The notes under the pieces are model-generated. The model worked only from the letters and a program-made list of their open reading frames with translations, searched no databases and had not been told where the DNA came from. Positions 1 through 7,425 of a stretch of 38,323 nt of DNA are shown here, piece by piece (the stretch's first letter is position 1; every line of letters begins with the position of its first letter). This DNA comes from Gammaproteobacteria bacterium. Lineage in GTDB: Bacteria > Pseudomonadota > Gammaproteobacteria > Arenicellales > JAJDZL01. The DNA is taken from NCBI GenBank assembly GCA_022823405.1, contig JAJDXD010000162.1:1-38323 (forward strand), in the 5' to 3' direction. The position numbers were made by a program, and so were the translations under genes.

Positions 1-104
1 CCACACTGTTCGATAAAAAGCCTTTATATCAATTATTTACGGATTACGGATACAAAGAGCAACCGATTGAAGGACCTAAACAGTTGAATTTGTTCGATTA
101 TTAA
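1..104 (+). CDS. 3' end of an unidentified gene (partial)
   Basis: An open frame enters from the left edge (first full codon at 3) and stops at TAA 102-104, giving 33 residues that end in QLNLFDY. The gene starts outside the window. The residues are plausible coding sequence but I do not recognise the family. The stop lies 14 bases before the left inverted repeat of the IS1595-type element, so the gene appears to finish just outside the insertion rather than being cut by it. Confidence 0.4.
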   Translation, partial: TLFDKKPLYQLFTDYGYKEQPIEGPKQLNLFDY

Positions 105-118
105 GCGGGACACTAGTG

Positions 119-133
119 AGTTAATTACACAAA
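119..133 (+). repeat. Left terminal inverted repeat of IS1595-type element
   Basis: AGTTAATTACACAAA here is the exact reverse complement of 2944-2958. It is followed within 7 bases by the transposase promoter. Confidence 0.8.
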
Positions 134-136
134 ATG

Positions 137-145
137 TGATATAAT
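137..145 (+). promoter_or_regulatory. Extended -10 promoter of the transposase
   Basis: TG at 137-138, one base, then a consensus TATAAT at 140-145 form an extended -10 element. No good -35 is visible, which such promoters tolerate. The transposase ATG lies 36 bases downstream of the -10. The promoter sits just inside the left inverted repeat, a common IS arrangement in which transposase binding to the end could repress the gene. Confidence 0.55.
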
Positions 146-181
146 GGTACACAATCAAAATCTTAGCATTGGAACGCAATC

Positions 182-1153
182 ATGTGCAAAGAAACATCCC
201 GCAAAGCCCCTGGCAAGTCATATCGCAAGGGCATATCACTAATCGAACTGTTTGAAATGTTCCCCGACGAAGCCACTGCGGAACGGTGGTTTGAAGATTG
301 GCGTTGGGGCGACAAGGTTGAATGCCCGCGTTGCGGGTCAGACAAAATCACACACCGCAAAAGTCGAAAGCCTCAACCTTTCTGGTGCAAGCCGTGTCGC
401 AAGTATTTCAGCGTCCGCATTGGCACCCAGTTTGAAAATTCAAGAATCCCATTGAGAAAGTGGGCGATTGGAATCTATCTGTATACTACCAGTCTCAAAG
501 GCGTATCTTCAATGAAGCTTCATAGAGATTTGGGCATTACCCAAACATCTGCGTGGTATATGCTTCACAGACTTCGCGAAGCGGCTGGCGATGATACCGA
601 TCAGTTCAACGGAACTGTTGAGGTTGACGAAACCTATGTTGGCGGACTGGAGAAGAACAAACACGCTGACAAGAAACTGAACGCCGGGCGTGGCGGAACT
701 GGCAAATCAACCGTAATCGGAATGAAAGAGCGTGAATCGAATCAGGTAACCGCAAAGGTCATCGAGAACACGAAACGCCCAACACTGCATGGTTTTATCG
801 AAGACAATGCCAGTCATGGAGCAACCGTTTACACTGATGACTTCAAGAGTTATGAGAAACTTGACGGCTACGAACATGGGACGGTTCGGCACAGTGTCGG
901 TGAGTATGTAGACGAGCAGATTCACATCAACGGCATGGAATCTTTCTGGGCAGTTCTGAAACGGGCGCATAAAGGCACTTATCACAGAATGAGCAAGAAA
1001 CATCTGCACCGCTACATCAAGGAATTTGCAGGCAGACACAATCTGCGTGAACTCGACACCATCAATCAGATGGTGAAAATCGCAACGACTGTCGTTGACA
1101 GCAGATTGAGATACGACGATCTGATCAGCGGTGTTGATGGTCGGTTTCATTGA
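182..1153 (+). CDS. IS1595-family (ISXO2-type) transposase
   Basis: This 323-aa protein catalyses transposition of the element that carries it. An N-terminal zinc ribbon is visible as CPRC (residues 48-51) and CKPC (69-72), followed by a helix-turn-helix-like region. The ISXO2-type RNase H-fold domain shows the catalytic acidic residues in VEVDETYVGG (D149), VYTDDFKSY (D219 or D220) and NGMESFWAVLKR (E253), then the family's conserved KRAHKGTYHRMS stretch. Length is normal for the family and no frameshift is present, so it looks active. The ATG at 182 is preceded by GGAA about 8 bases upstream. The stop is 11 bases before the methyltransferase start, which suggests co-transcription. Confidence 0.9.
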   Translation: MCKETSRKAPGKSYRKGISLIELFEMFPDEATAERWFEDWRWGDKVECPRCGSDKITHRKSRKPQPFWCKPCRKYFSVRIGTQFENSRIPLRKWAIGIYLYTTSLKGVSSMKLHRDLGITQTSAWYMLHRLREAAGDDTDQFNGTVEVDETYVGGLEKNKHADKKLNAGRGGTGKSTVIGMKERESNQVTAKVIENTKRPTLHGFIEDNASHGATVYTDDFKSYEKLDGYEHGTVRHSVGEYVDEQIHINGMESFWAVLKRAHKGTYHRMSKKHLHRYIKEFAGRHNLRELDTINQMVKIATTVVDSRLRYDDLISGVDGRFH

Positions 1154-1164
1154 GATAGTGCAAA

Positions 1165-2487
1165 GTGTCAGAGTGCAATGTATCGAATCGCACGATATTC
1201 TGCGATGACAATCTCGATGTTCTGCGTGGCATAAATTCAGAATGCATCGACCTGATCTATCTCGACCCGCCGTTCAACAAGAACAAGAAATTCACCGCGC
1301 CAATCGGTTCGAGTGCCGAAGGTGCGGAGTTTAGCGACATATTCAGACAGGAAGATGTCAAGGAAGAGTGGATACAGACGCTTGAACAGGATCAGCCGGA
1401 ACTGCATCAATATCTGAAAGGTATAAGAGGCGTAGGCAAGCCTTACAATTTCGCATACCTTGCATATATGGCGATTCGGTTAATCGAGTGTCATAGAGTG
1501 TTGAAACAATCCGGCAGTGTTTATCTGCATTGTGATCCGACAATGTCGCACTATCTCAAAACCACAATGGATTGCATTTTTGGCGAAGATAATTTCAGGA
1601 ACGAGATTGTCTGGTGTTATACCGGTCCCAGCAATGTCTATAAGCACTTTCCAAAGAAACATGACGTGATCATGTTTTACGCAAACCGAAATTTCAGTTT
1701 CAATCGGGACGCTGTTCGCATTCCCTATAGTGGTGAAACCATGGCACGTAGAGGGAGAGTGGAAGGCGTTAGAAGCATTATTTCATCCTCTGCTGAAACT
1801 CAGGAGCGCAGAAGCAAGGAAACTGTTGAAGATTTGTTTGGATCTGGGAAAATTCCAGAAGATTGGTGGTCGGACATTCCCATACTGACAAACCAAGCGG
1901 AACGCACAGGTTACCCCACCCAAAAACCGATTAAGTTGTTAGAACGGATTGTTAAGGCAGGCAGCAGCGAAAACGATGTAGTACTCGATCCCTTCTGTGG
2001 TTGCGCAACGACCTGCGTAGCGGCTGAACGTCTGAATAGACAATGGATTGGTGTAGATATATCAGTGAAAGCCTATGAGTTGGTCAAGCAGCGCCTTGAA
2101 CAGGAATCGATCAACATCTGGAATCCTGATGATGTAGTCAACATGCGAACTGACCCACCGAAGCGAACTGATCTGGGTGAGGATTACCGGGAGCATAAAT
2201 TCGTTTACGTCATCTCGCACCCAGCCTATCCAGGTGAGTTCAAGGTTGGCATTGCCAGGAACTGGAAGCAGAGACTGAACGCCTACCAGACATCAGACCC
2301 TGACCGGCAGTACAGGATTGAATTCAAACTCGAAACGCCATACTTCAGAGACACCGAGCTGTTCATTCATGATAAATTCGAGAACAAACATGAGTGGGTC
2401 AGAGGTGATATAAAGGAAATCATTAGAGAAATAGAGAATTTCAAACCAACACATAGCAGTCAGTCTGTTCAACAGTCGTTGCTATAA
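1165..2487 (+). CDS. Beta-class DNA methyltransferase fused to a GIY-YIG-like domain
   Basis: This 440-aa passenger protein has an N-terminal N4/N6 amino-methyltransferase module in beta order: catalytic motif IV DPPF at residues 34-37, then the SAM-binding motif I DPFCG at 275-279. It should methylate adenine N6 or cytosine N4 in a short DNA target. Residues 344 to about 430 form a separate domain with VYVI, KVGIA, an Arg in WKQRLNAYQ and a Glu in DTELF. That pattern matches GIY-YIG nucleases of the T5orf172/MUG113 type. The GTG start at 1165 gives a complete motif IV region; no strong ribosome site is seen, so it may be translationally coupled to the transposase. Whether the GIY-YIG domain cuts or only binds DNA cannot be read from sequence. 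Confidence 0.85.
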   Translation: MSECNVSNRTIFCDDNLDVLRGINSECIDLIYLDPPFNKNKKFTAPIGSSAEGAEFSDIFRQEDVKEEWIQTLEQDQPELHQYLKGIRGVGKPYNFAYLAYMAIRLIECHRVLKQSGSVYLHCDPTMSHYLKTTMDCIFGEDNFRNEIVWCYTGPSNVYKHFPKKHDVIMFYANRNFSFNRDAVRIPYSGETMARRGRVEGVRSIISSSAETQERRSKETVEDLFGSGKIPEDWWSDIPILTNQAERTGYPTQKPIKLLERIVKAGSSENDVVLDPFCGCATTCVAAERLNRQWIGVDISVKAYELVKQRLEQESINIWNPDDVVNMRTDPPKRTDLGEDYREHKFVYVISHPAYPGEFKVGIARNWKQRLNAYQTSDPDRQYRIEFKLETPYFRDTELFIHDKFENKHEWVRGDIKEIIREIENFKPTHSSQSVQQSLL

Positions 2488-2509
2488 ACAACAGAAGAGG
2501 GAGCATGAA

Positions 2510-2662
2510 ATGAAAGAACCACATAAAAACCTGCCCAAGAACAATCTCACGAAAGATCAGCACAGACGCGCTGGTGAGTTGGCTTCAAAACTGATGAGCA
2601 AGCCTCAAACCCGCCAGAAAGAAAACAGCAAAAACAATCAGAAACAAGCATATTGCCTCTGA
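2510..2662 (+). CDS. Small basic passenger peptide, unknown function
   Basis: This 50-codon ORF starts at ATG 2510 with a GAGG ribosome site at 2497-2500 (9-base spacing) and stops at TGA 2660-2662. It begins 22 bases after the methyltransferase stop and in the same direction, so it is probably the third gene of the element's operon. The product is very hydrophilic, rich in Lys, Asn and Gln, with a central HRRAGELASKLMSK stretch that could be a helix. It has no membrane segment or signal peptide. I do not recognise it. A nucleic-acid-binding role is possible from charge alone. Confidence 0.5.
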   Translation: MKEPHKNLPKNNLTKDQHRRAGELASKLMSKPQTRQKENSKNNQKQAYCL

Positions 2663-2743
2663 TTGTGCTATAAACAGACATCAAAACAGTCTGGCTTGTG
2701 CAGGATACCTGGCTTATCGTCGTGGATTCATTGCTCCTGTATT

Positions 2744-2836
2744 TGGAGGCCCGGGCGGGAATCGAACCCGCGAACGCTCTGTGAAAGCGAAGCCTGGGAT
2801 TGCGAATCCAGCACATTACCATTCTGTCACCGGGCC
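2744..2836 (-). tRNA. Class II tRNA-like gene, isotype uncertain (CGC or GCA anticodon)
   Basis: On the minus strand a 93-nt cloverleaf can be drawn. It has a perfect 7-bp acceptor stem (GGCCCGG with CCGGGCC), U73 and an encoded CCA. The D arm has a GG in its loop and a 3-bp stem, ACA/UGU. The variable arm is long (CGCUUU-CAC-AGAGCG, 6 bp). The T arm is a perfect 5-bp stem (GCGGG/CCCGC) with loop UUCGAUU. The anticodon arm, CUGGA-UUCGCAA-UCCCAG, is abnormal. It has either a bulged C in the 3' strand with anticodon CGC, or four pairs with an enlarged loop containing GCA. U73 and the D arm resemble tRNA-Cys, whereas long variable arms belong to Ser, Leu and Tyr tRNAs. It lies inside the IS1595-type element, opposite to the transposase. 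Confidence 0.7.
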
Positions 2837-2874
2837 TATCCGCCGTGTCGTATCGCCTGTCGGTAAGACATAAA

Positions 2875-2901
2875 GAAAGGGGCGACAATGTCGCCCCTTT
2901 C
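2875..2901. terminator. Bidirectional hairpin terminator
   Basis: GAAAGGGGCGAC at 2875-2886 and GTCGCCCCTTTC at 2890-2901 form a perfect 12-bp stem with a 3-base loop. Reading +, CGCTTTT follows; reading -, TTTAT follows. It would end the plus-strand passenger operon before the right end. It also lies upstream of the tRNA, so it would insulate that gene from outside transcription. Confidence 0.7.
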
Positions 2902-2943
2902 GCTTTTCAAACGACGGTGAGATTTTATCACAGCCAAAATGAG

Positions 2944-2958
2944 TTTGTGTAATTAACT
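2944..2958 (-). repeat. Right terminal inverted repeat of IS1595-type element
   Basis: TTTGTGTAATTAACT is the exact reverse complement of the left repeat at 119-133. Confidence 0.8.
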
Positions 2959-3080
2959 ATATAATTCCCTTTTTTTTGCATAACAGAAACCACTGTCATG
3001 TCCCACCACATTCATGACGTGCGTCTGACGCTGATCCTCACCGCCAGACCCGCGCAATGTCTTTAATGGGAACCTTATGG

Positions 3081-3147
3081 TTATGGGAACCCGAGCCACT
3101 GCAACCAAAGATTATCAATGAGTTGAGTCCAAGTCAGGTTCCCATAA
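3081..3147. repeat. 67-bp MITE-like unit bounded by TTATGGGAACC repeats
   Basis: TTATGGGAACC at 3081-3091 and GGTTCCCATAA at 3137-3147 are a perfect 11-bp inverted repeat 45 bases apart. A further copy (ATGGGAACC) is at 3066-3074, and the same 10-mer forms the core of the 42-bp palindrome at 3445-3486. No coding sequence is seen in 2959-3158. The pattern suggests the end sequence of some mobile element, but its identity is not known. Confidence 0.4.
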
Positions 3148-3158
3148 AAATTGCCGCC

Positions 3159-3446
3159 TCAGGCAGCGTCTATTATTGCGAGCAGTTCATCGTGAACACC
3201 TTTAAATTTGCCTTTGCGCAGGGTCACAGGTCGCCATTTATCGAGTGTATCCAGTTTGTCAGTTGGGTCCGAGAGCAGATACATTTCGGTCGTCTGCAGA
3301 CTTGAGTGCCCCAGCCACAACGAGACTTTCCTGACATCTCCGGTTGCTTCCAGAGTATGAAGTGCACATGCATGACGAAGCAGATGCGGTGATACAGTCT
3401 TTCGGGCGATTGAGGGCACGTTCTGTGCCGCGCTTTGCGCATGCAC
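3159..3446 (-). pseudogene. C-terminal fragment of a tyrosine recombinase/integrase
   Basis: About 95 residues correspond to the C-terminal catalytic part of a phage-type integrase. The stretch VSPHLLRHACALH carries the H-x-x-R box, WLGHSSLQTTEMYL carries the second conserved His and the tyrosine nucleophile, and a normal tail and TGA stop at 3159-3161 follow. The N-terminal arm-binding and core-binding domains and the first catalytic Arg are missing. Upstream in frame the 42-bp palindrome introduces a stop, so this is a remnant and not a gene starting at GTG 3446. It shows that an integrase-bearing element once lay here. Confidence 0.75.
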
Positions 3447-3486
3447 GGCAAGACGTTATGGGAACGTTCCCATAACGTCTTGCCGT
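3445..3486. repeat. Perfect 42-bp palindrome at a rearrangement junction
   Basis: Two 21-base arms, 3445-3465 and 3466-3486, are exact reverse complements with no spacer. On the minus strand the first arm encodes the DGKTLWE stretch of the truncated transposase. The second arm is its mirror and leads into the integrase remnant. A perfect spacerless palindrome is unstable, so it is probably recent or functional. It marks where the two broken genes were joined. Confidence 0.85.
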
Positions 3487-4465
3487 CAATCGCAACAGCT
3501 TCCAGAGGCGTGCCAAAGTGCCTGGCAGTGAAATCATTGACGCGGCGCTGCAGTTCATCGGGCTTGACTTCCAGCATCACATTGCGAATCACCGTGATTG
3601 ACGGCACATGACGTTTGCCTTTCGATAACCGACAGCGGAAATGACGCCGGTTCGCCTGCGAGAACTCATCACACCAGACCCAAATCTGCTTGTAGCCGCG
3701 CGCGCCGGAAAGCATCGCTGCTGCAATCAGCGCCAGTACGCAGGCAAGTGAGTGGCGCCGCCCCTGACGGCTTCGGAAATCATCAATCGACTCAAAATAC
3801 TCAAGCAGTGAATGGCATTCTGTCGGTGCAAGTCTCATTTTCTCAACCCCAGCAAGATACGCATCCGGCAACTTCGGCGCACACAGAATGCGCCGCGCAT
3901 CGCGGTGCAATGATTTGACAAATACGAACTTGACTGACTCGGTGGGATGGGCGCTGTAGCCGCCGTAAACACGCCTGTAGCCGCGGGTATCGCCTGCGTA
4001 GACCCAATTGTCCGCACGGTATATCGTGCCCAAATGAAAATCTGAATCCACAAAAGTCTCCAGCAGCAGCGGCTTTGAGAAATGCTCAAGCCAATCATCA
4101 GCCAATCGGTGACGGCAGGCTGACAGAATGCGAGTAGCCAAGTTCGGGTAATGGTGTCCGGGCAGGATGAGAAAGCGGGAATTGTTCGCAATCAATCTGA
4201 GTCGGTCTGTGCGATACGGCTGTGGCCAGCCGATCCACTGGTCTCGGGCAGCGCATTTCAGCGCAGCCGGAGAAAAACTGATCAGTGCAATCCATTCCCC
4301 CTCATCGATGACGACATAATGCAGTTCGTGACCAATGCGCCGAAGCGCACCGCGTCGATGATGTTTCGCCATGAAATCATCGAACTGCGACTGTTCATCA
4401 GTGCTGATTAATCGAAGATTCAGCTCCGATGGGTACAATTTGCATGTCTTGACACGCCCGAACAT
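3466..4465 (-). pseudogene. Truncated ISAs1-type transposase (DUF4338 + DDE)
   Basis: From ATG 4465 the frame encodes a DUF4338 domain (about residues 10-205, including the HYPNLATRILSACRHRL stretch). The ISAs1/H-repeat transposase N-terminal region follows (LLEYFESIDDFRSRQGRRHSL, then a hydrophobic helix). It then reaches VAIDGKTL, which holds the first Asp of the catalytic DDE triad. At that point homology stops at the 42-bp palindrome; the remaining frame down to 3224 is out-of-frame read-through of the integrase fragment. The second and third catalytic residues are absent, so it cannot transpose. DUF4338 fused to ISAs1-type transposases is a known architecture. The same domain also occurs as DruA of the Druantia defence system, but no Druantia partners are nearby. 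Confidence 0.8.
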
Positions 4466-4498
4466 GGCTATAGAATAGCAAACTCATGTCCAATTTTA

Positions 4499-4535
4499 AG
4501 TTAAGTGTTGACCGCGCAAGCGTCTTCACTTAACT
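4499..4535. repeat. Inverted repeat upstream of the truncated transposase
   Basis: AGTTAAGTG at 4499-4507 and CACTTAACT at 4527-4535 form a 9-bp perfect stem around a 19-base loop. It lies 34 bases before the transposase ATG, so it may be an operator or end structure of the old ISAs1-type element, or a terminator. No clear T-tract follows on either side. Confidence 0.35.
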
Positions 4536-4618
4536 GAAGTCCAGTAGCAGACGTTATTTTTTTATTCTCATTGACTTACTGGGAAAATGAAATCGCCCTG
4601 CATATCAGATACCTTTGA

Positions 4619-5635
4619 TTACCTCAATTGAGGCATCACCTCTTCGGCAAAACATTGTATGGACTCCAGCGTTTCCGCCTGACTGACGCCAAAATTAATG
4701 TTCAGCACCATGCGATCAATACCCAGCTCAACGTACGGCATCAGTCTGTCAACCATCTCCCCAGGTGGGCAAATCAGGAGGTTTTCGCCAAGTTCCTCGA
4801 TCGATTGCTCGCGCGGCAGCGGTCGAATCATGCCGGCATCCACAATGCCTGGCCCGGTGAATACGTTATCAAAACGCCGGTAGTAGGCATCAGCTGTTTC
4901 AAGGTGAGACTGACGTGCGCGTTCACTTTGCGCAACAAAACCAACCCGTGATAGTGTCAGAGTGAGATTTTCACCAGCCTCTGACAGTTCTTCTTTCGCC
5001 CGCCGAAATGCATTGACCTGTCTTTCCAGCAACTCCTGTCCACCAGCGAGCGGAGTTGTTTGAATATGCATGCCCTCCTTCGCATAACTGTAAACCCGAT
5101 CTGGGTTCACCACTGCAACCATCATCGGCGGCCCGCCGATTCTCACTGGACGCGGCATAATCGTTAAGGGTTCGAATTTGTAATACTGACCATCCCAGGA
5201 CACCTCTTCTTCACTCAGCAAAGCCTTTAACACGGCCAAAGCTTCGTCAAACCGTTCCTGTGTTTCAATAATTGGTACACCGAGACGCTCCATTTCAAAC
5301 TTGTACGCACCTCGCCCCACTCCAAGCAACAGACGCTGATCAGTAAATATGTCCGCCGCTACAATTTCACCGGCAAAAACCCGCATGTCATGCAAAGGCA
5401 AGACAACTACTGATGTAATTATTTTAATGTTCGTAGTGTGCGCAGCAATTTTGACAGCGAACTGAAGTGGTGCCGGCATCATGAGAACATTGATCAGATG
5501 ATGTTCTGTCATGGAGATGGATTCAAATCCAAGCCGATCTGCCAGTATCGCCTGCTCCACCATATCTTTGTAGACTCGATCACCCCCGTATGACTTGTCA
5601 GGATAGTCTGCTGACAACTGAATGCAAAAGTCCAT
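4619..5635 (-). CDS. LLM-class flavin-dependent oxidoreductase (luciferase-like)
   Basis: This 338-aa cytoplasmic protein of bacterial luciferase fold has the usual early barrel motif SMTEHHL (residues about 41-47). The middle contains LLLGVGRGAYKFE, typical of the family, then the RFDEALAVLKALL helix and the YYKFEPLTIMPRPV segment that forms one side of the active site. Such enzymes use FMNH2 or F420H2 to oxygenate or reduce small organic substrates; sequence alone does not name the substrate. Length is normal. It reads in the same direction as hemA upstream, 132 bases apart, and may be in its transcript. ATG at 5635 is the only sensible start. Confidence 0.85.
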   Translation of the reverse strand: MDFCIQLSADYPDKSYGGDRVYKDMVEQAILADRLGFESISMTEHHLINVLMMPAPLQFAVKIAAHTTNIKIITSVVVLPLHDMRVFAGEIVAADIFTDQRLLLGVGRGAYKFEMERLGVPIIETQERFDEALAVLKALLSEEEVSWDGQYYKFEPLTIMPRPVRIGGPPMMVAVVNPDRVYSYAKEGMHIQTTPLAGGQELLERQVNAFRRAKEELSEAGENLTLTLSRVGFVAQSERARQSHLETADAYYRRFDNVFTGPGIVDAGMIRPLPREQSIEELGENLLICPPGEMVDRLMPYVELGIDRMVLNINFGVSQAETLESIQCFAEEVMPQLR

Positions 5636-5767
5636 ATCAAATAAAGAGAGAACAGTCAGTTAACGAGTTGCCAACCAGATAGTCGCTGATACCCTACACA
5701 AGAGCGATGCTTTCTGATCAGGTGTTAATCCGACCGAAGTGTGTCGAGTAAATTCGAATGCAACAGA

Positions 5768-6988
5768 TTACGCTGCAGATTCACCAACAGGCTGTCGAAC
5801 CAGGTCCAGTTCATGAAACACGCTAACCAGCGCATCAACAAGATAGTCGATCATTTCGTCAGTGTGCAGCGGAGTTGGGGTAATCCTCAATCGTTCAGTA
5901 CCGACAGGGACAGTGGGGTGATTGATATGCTGGACAAAGATATCGTATTTGTCAAGCAGCAGGTGGCTGGCTTCTCGACAGCGTTTTGCATCGTAGACCA
6001 TGACGGGCACAATATGACTGGGGTTAGGCAAAATTGGTAATCCGGCTTCAGCAAGCCTGGACTTGACAACATTAACATTTCGATGCAATCGAATGCGGGC
6101 CTGAACATCCTGCTTTACGTGTCTAACACTCGCGACTGCTCCAGCTGCTGTGGCCGGTGGCATTGCTGTGGTAAAGATAAAACCACTGCCGAAGCAACGA
6201 ATGTAGTCGATCAATAATGCACTGGCAGCGATGTAGCCACCAATAACACCAAATGCCTTCCCCAATGTCCCCTGGATAACATCAACCCGGTCTGACAACC
6301 CATCGCGCTGTGCGACGCCGCCTCCGGATTCGCCATACAGGCCGACGGCATGAACTTCATCCAGGTAAGTGAGTGCGTTATATTTGTCGGCCAAGTCGCA
6401 AAACTCCTTTATGAACCCAATATCACCGTCCATTGAATAGACAGACTCGAAAGCAATCAGCTTGGGACGGTTGATGTCAACACTCGCGAGCAGTTCTTCC
6501 AGATGTTCTGCATCATTGTGCCGAAATATATGTCGTTCACTTTTACCAAACCGAACACCTTCAATCATGGAGGCGTGATTCAAAGCATCAGAAAAGAGCA
6601 CCATGTCTGGCAACCCGCCTAAGGTACTGAGCACGGTTGAATTAGCAACATAGCCTGATGTGAACACCAGCGCACTTTCTTTCTCGTGCAGTTCGGCCAG
6701 CTCTTCTTCCAGCCTCACCAGCGGATGACTGGTACCGGCAATATTGCGGGTTCCACCAGCACCAGCACCAATTTCCCTGACCGTTTCGCAAATCGCATCC
6801 GCGATCACTGGGTGCTGACCCATACCGAGGTAATCGTTGCTGCACCACAAGGTGATTTCCCGACCAACAGAATGGTTCATGGCGCGCGGATAGTTCCCCG
6901 CTCGCCGCTGAAGATCTGTAAACTCGCGGTAATTTCCCGCGTCCTTGAGACGACCTATCGATAGGGAAAAAAGGTGATCGTAGTTCAT
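5768..6988 (-). CDS. hemA: 5-aminolevulinate synthase
   Basis: This 406-aa PLP enzyme condenses glycine and succinyl-CoA to 5-aminolevulinate, the first step of tetrapyrrole synthesis by the C4 (Shemin) route. Seen directly: the ALAS-type [13 protein letters not shown] segment (48-60), [13 protein letters not shown] (74-86), SLNHASM-like [21 protein letters not shown] (210-219), and the PLP lysine K244 in GTLGKAFG. The match to alphaproteobacterial ALAS is close, and clearly closer than to KBL or BioF of the same fold. Most gammaproteobacteria instead use GtrA/HemL from glutamyl-tRNA, so the gene may have been acquired or be a lineage trait. The name hemA here means ALAS, not glutamyl-tRNA reductase. 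Confidence 0.9.
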   Translation of the reverse strand: MNYDHLFSLSIGRLKDAGNYREFTDLQRRAGNYPRAMNHSVGREITLWCSNDYLGMGQHPVIADAICETVREIGAGAGGTRNIAGTSHPLVRLEEELAELHEKESALVFTSGYVANSTVLSTLGGLPDMVLFSDALNHASMIEGVRFGKSERHIFRHNDAEHLEELLASVDINRPKLIAFESVYSMDGDIGFIKEFCDLADKYNALTYLDEVHAVGLYGESGGGVAQRDGLSDRVDVIQGTLGKAFGVIGGYIAASALLIDYIRCFGSGFIFTTAMPPATAAGAVASVRHVKQDVQARIRLHRNVNVVKSRLAEAGLPILPNPSHIVPVMVYDAKRCREASHLLLDKYDIFVQHINHPTVPVGTERLRITPTPLHTDEMIDYLVDALVSVFHELDLVRQPVGESAA

Positions 6989-7425
6989 TGTTTACAGACT
7001 TGAGTCTAGGTCAAGCAAGCATTCTAATTGTTTTGCGAAAAAAGAAGTACCCATTAAACTCATCAATACGGTGCAGATTTGCTGAACTTTATCAGCAAAT
7101 TCCGCCGGAATCAATTGACTGCATGCTCAATTTGGACTAACAGCCAAAACCAGTTATTCTGGCAAGGTGACCTGATATTTTCTACCAAAGCACATAAAAA
7201 TGGAAATATTTGTTCACAACGCACAATACTTGCCTTACAGCATAGCCGTTTGTACCGCCTAAAACGAAAGTGTTTTTTGCGTCTTGAACTTCAAATTCAA
7301 GAAAATTACATGAGCACTGGCGTCTTTGAGAAACTGGATTAGAACTGTAAATCAGGTAGAATAACGACCTTGCCTGATCAATGAATACACTTGTTCATTC
7401 AAACCGACTGCAATTGGAACGATAG
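6989..7425. other. Divergent intergenic region between hemA and the HAD gene
   Basis: These 437 AT-rich bases separate the divergent hemA and HAD phosphatase genes and should hold both promoters. The only clear structure is a perfect 9-bp inverted repeat, ATTTGCTGA (7077-7085) and TCAGCAAAT (7092-7100), with a 6-base loop, about 90 bases upstream of the hemA start. It could be an operator or a leader hairpin. I see no convincing gene, riboswitch or consensus promoter; the 87-codon open frame at 7079-7342 has no ribosome site and unconvincing composition. Confidence 0.5.

Larger units (their letters stand above)
119..2958 (+). mobile_element. IS1595-family element with passenger genes
   Basis: The ends are a perfect 15-bp inverted repeat: AGTTAATTACACAAA at 119-133 and its reverse complement at 2944-2958. 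Between them lie the transposase, a methyltransferase/GIY-YIG fusion, a 50-aa ORF, a class II tRNA on the opposite strand and a bidirectional hairpin terminator. IS1595-family elements are known to carry passenger genes, including methyltransferases, so the assignment fits the family. The family normally makes an 8-bp target duplication. The 8 bases outside each end (CACTAGTG and ATATAATT) do not match, so the insertion is old, the flanks have been rearranged, or the true ends differ by some bases. Confidence 0.8.

Noticed and set aside
1165-2487. Complete restriction-modification system in the IS
   Set aside because: No separate restriction enzyme gene is present, and nuclease activity of the GIY-YIG-like domain is unproven, so I describe it only as a fusion.
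111-2966. 8-bp target-site duplication around the IS1595-type element
   Set aside because: The outer 8-mers, CACTAGTG and ATATAATT, do not match, and shifting the ends by a few bases does not help.
3057-3305. 82-codon plus-strand open frame
   Set aside because: It overlaps the clear integrase remnant on the other strand and shows no recognisable features.
3466-4465. DUF4338 domain as DruA of a Druantia anti-phage system
   Set aside because: The domain is fused to an ISAs1-type transposase region ending in DGKTL, and no large helicase or other Druantia gene is nearby.
7079-7342. 87-codon open frame between hemA and the HAD gene
   Set aside because: No ribosome site, odd composition, and it lies across a hairpin in a divergent promoter region.
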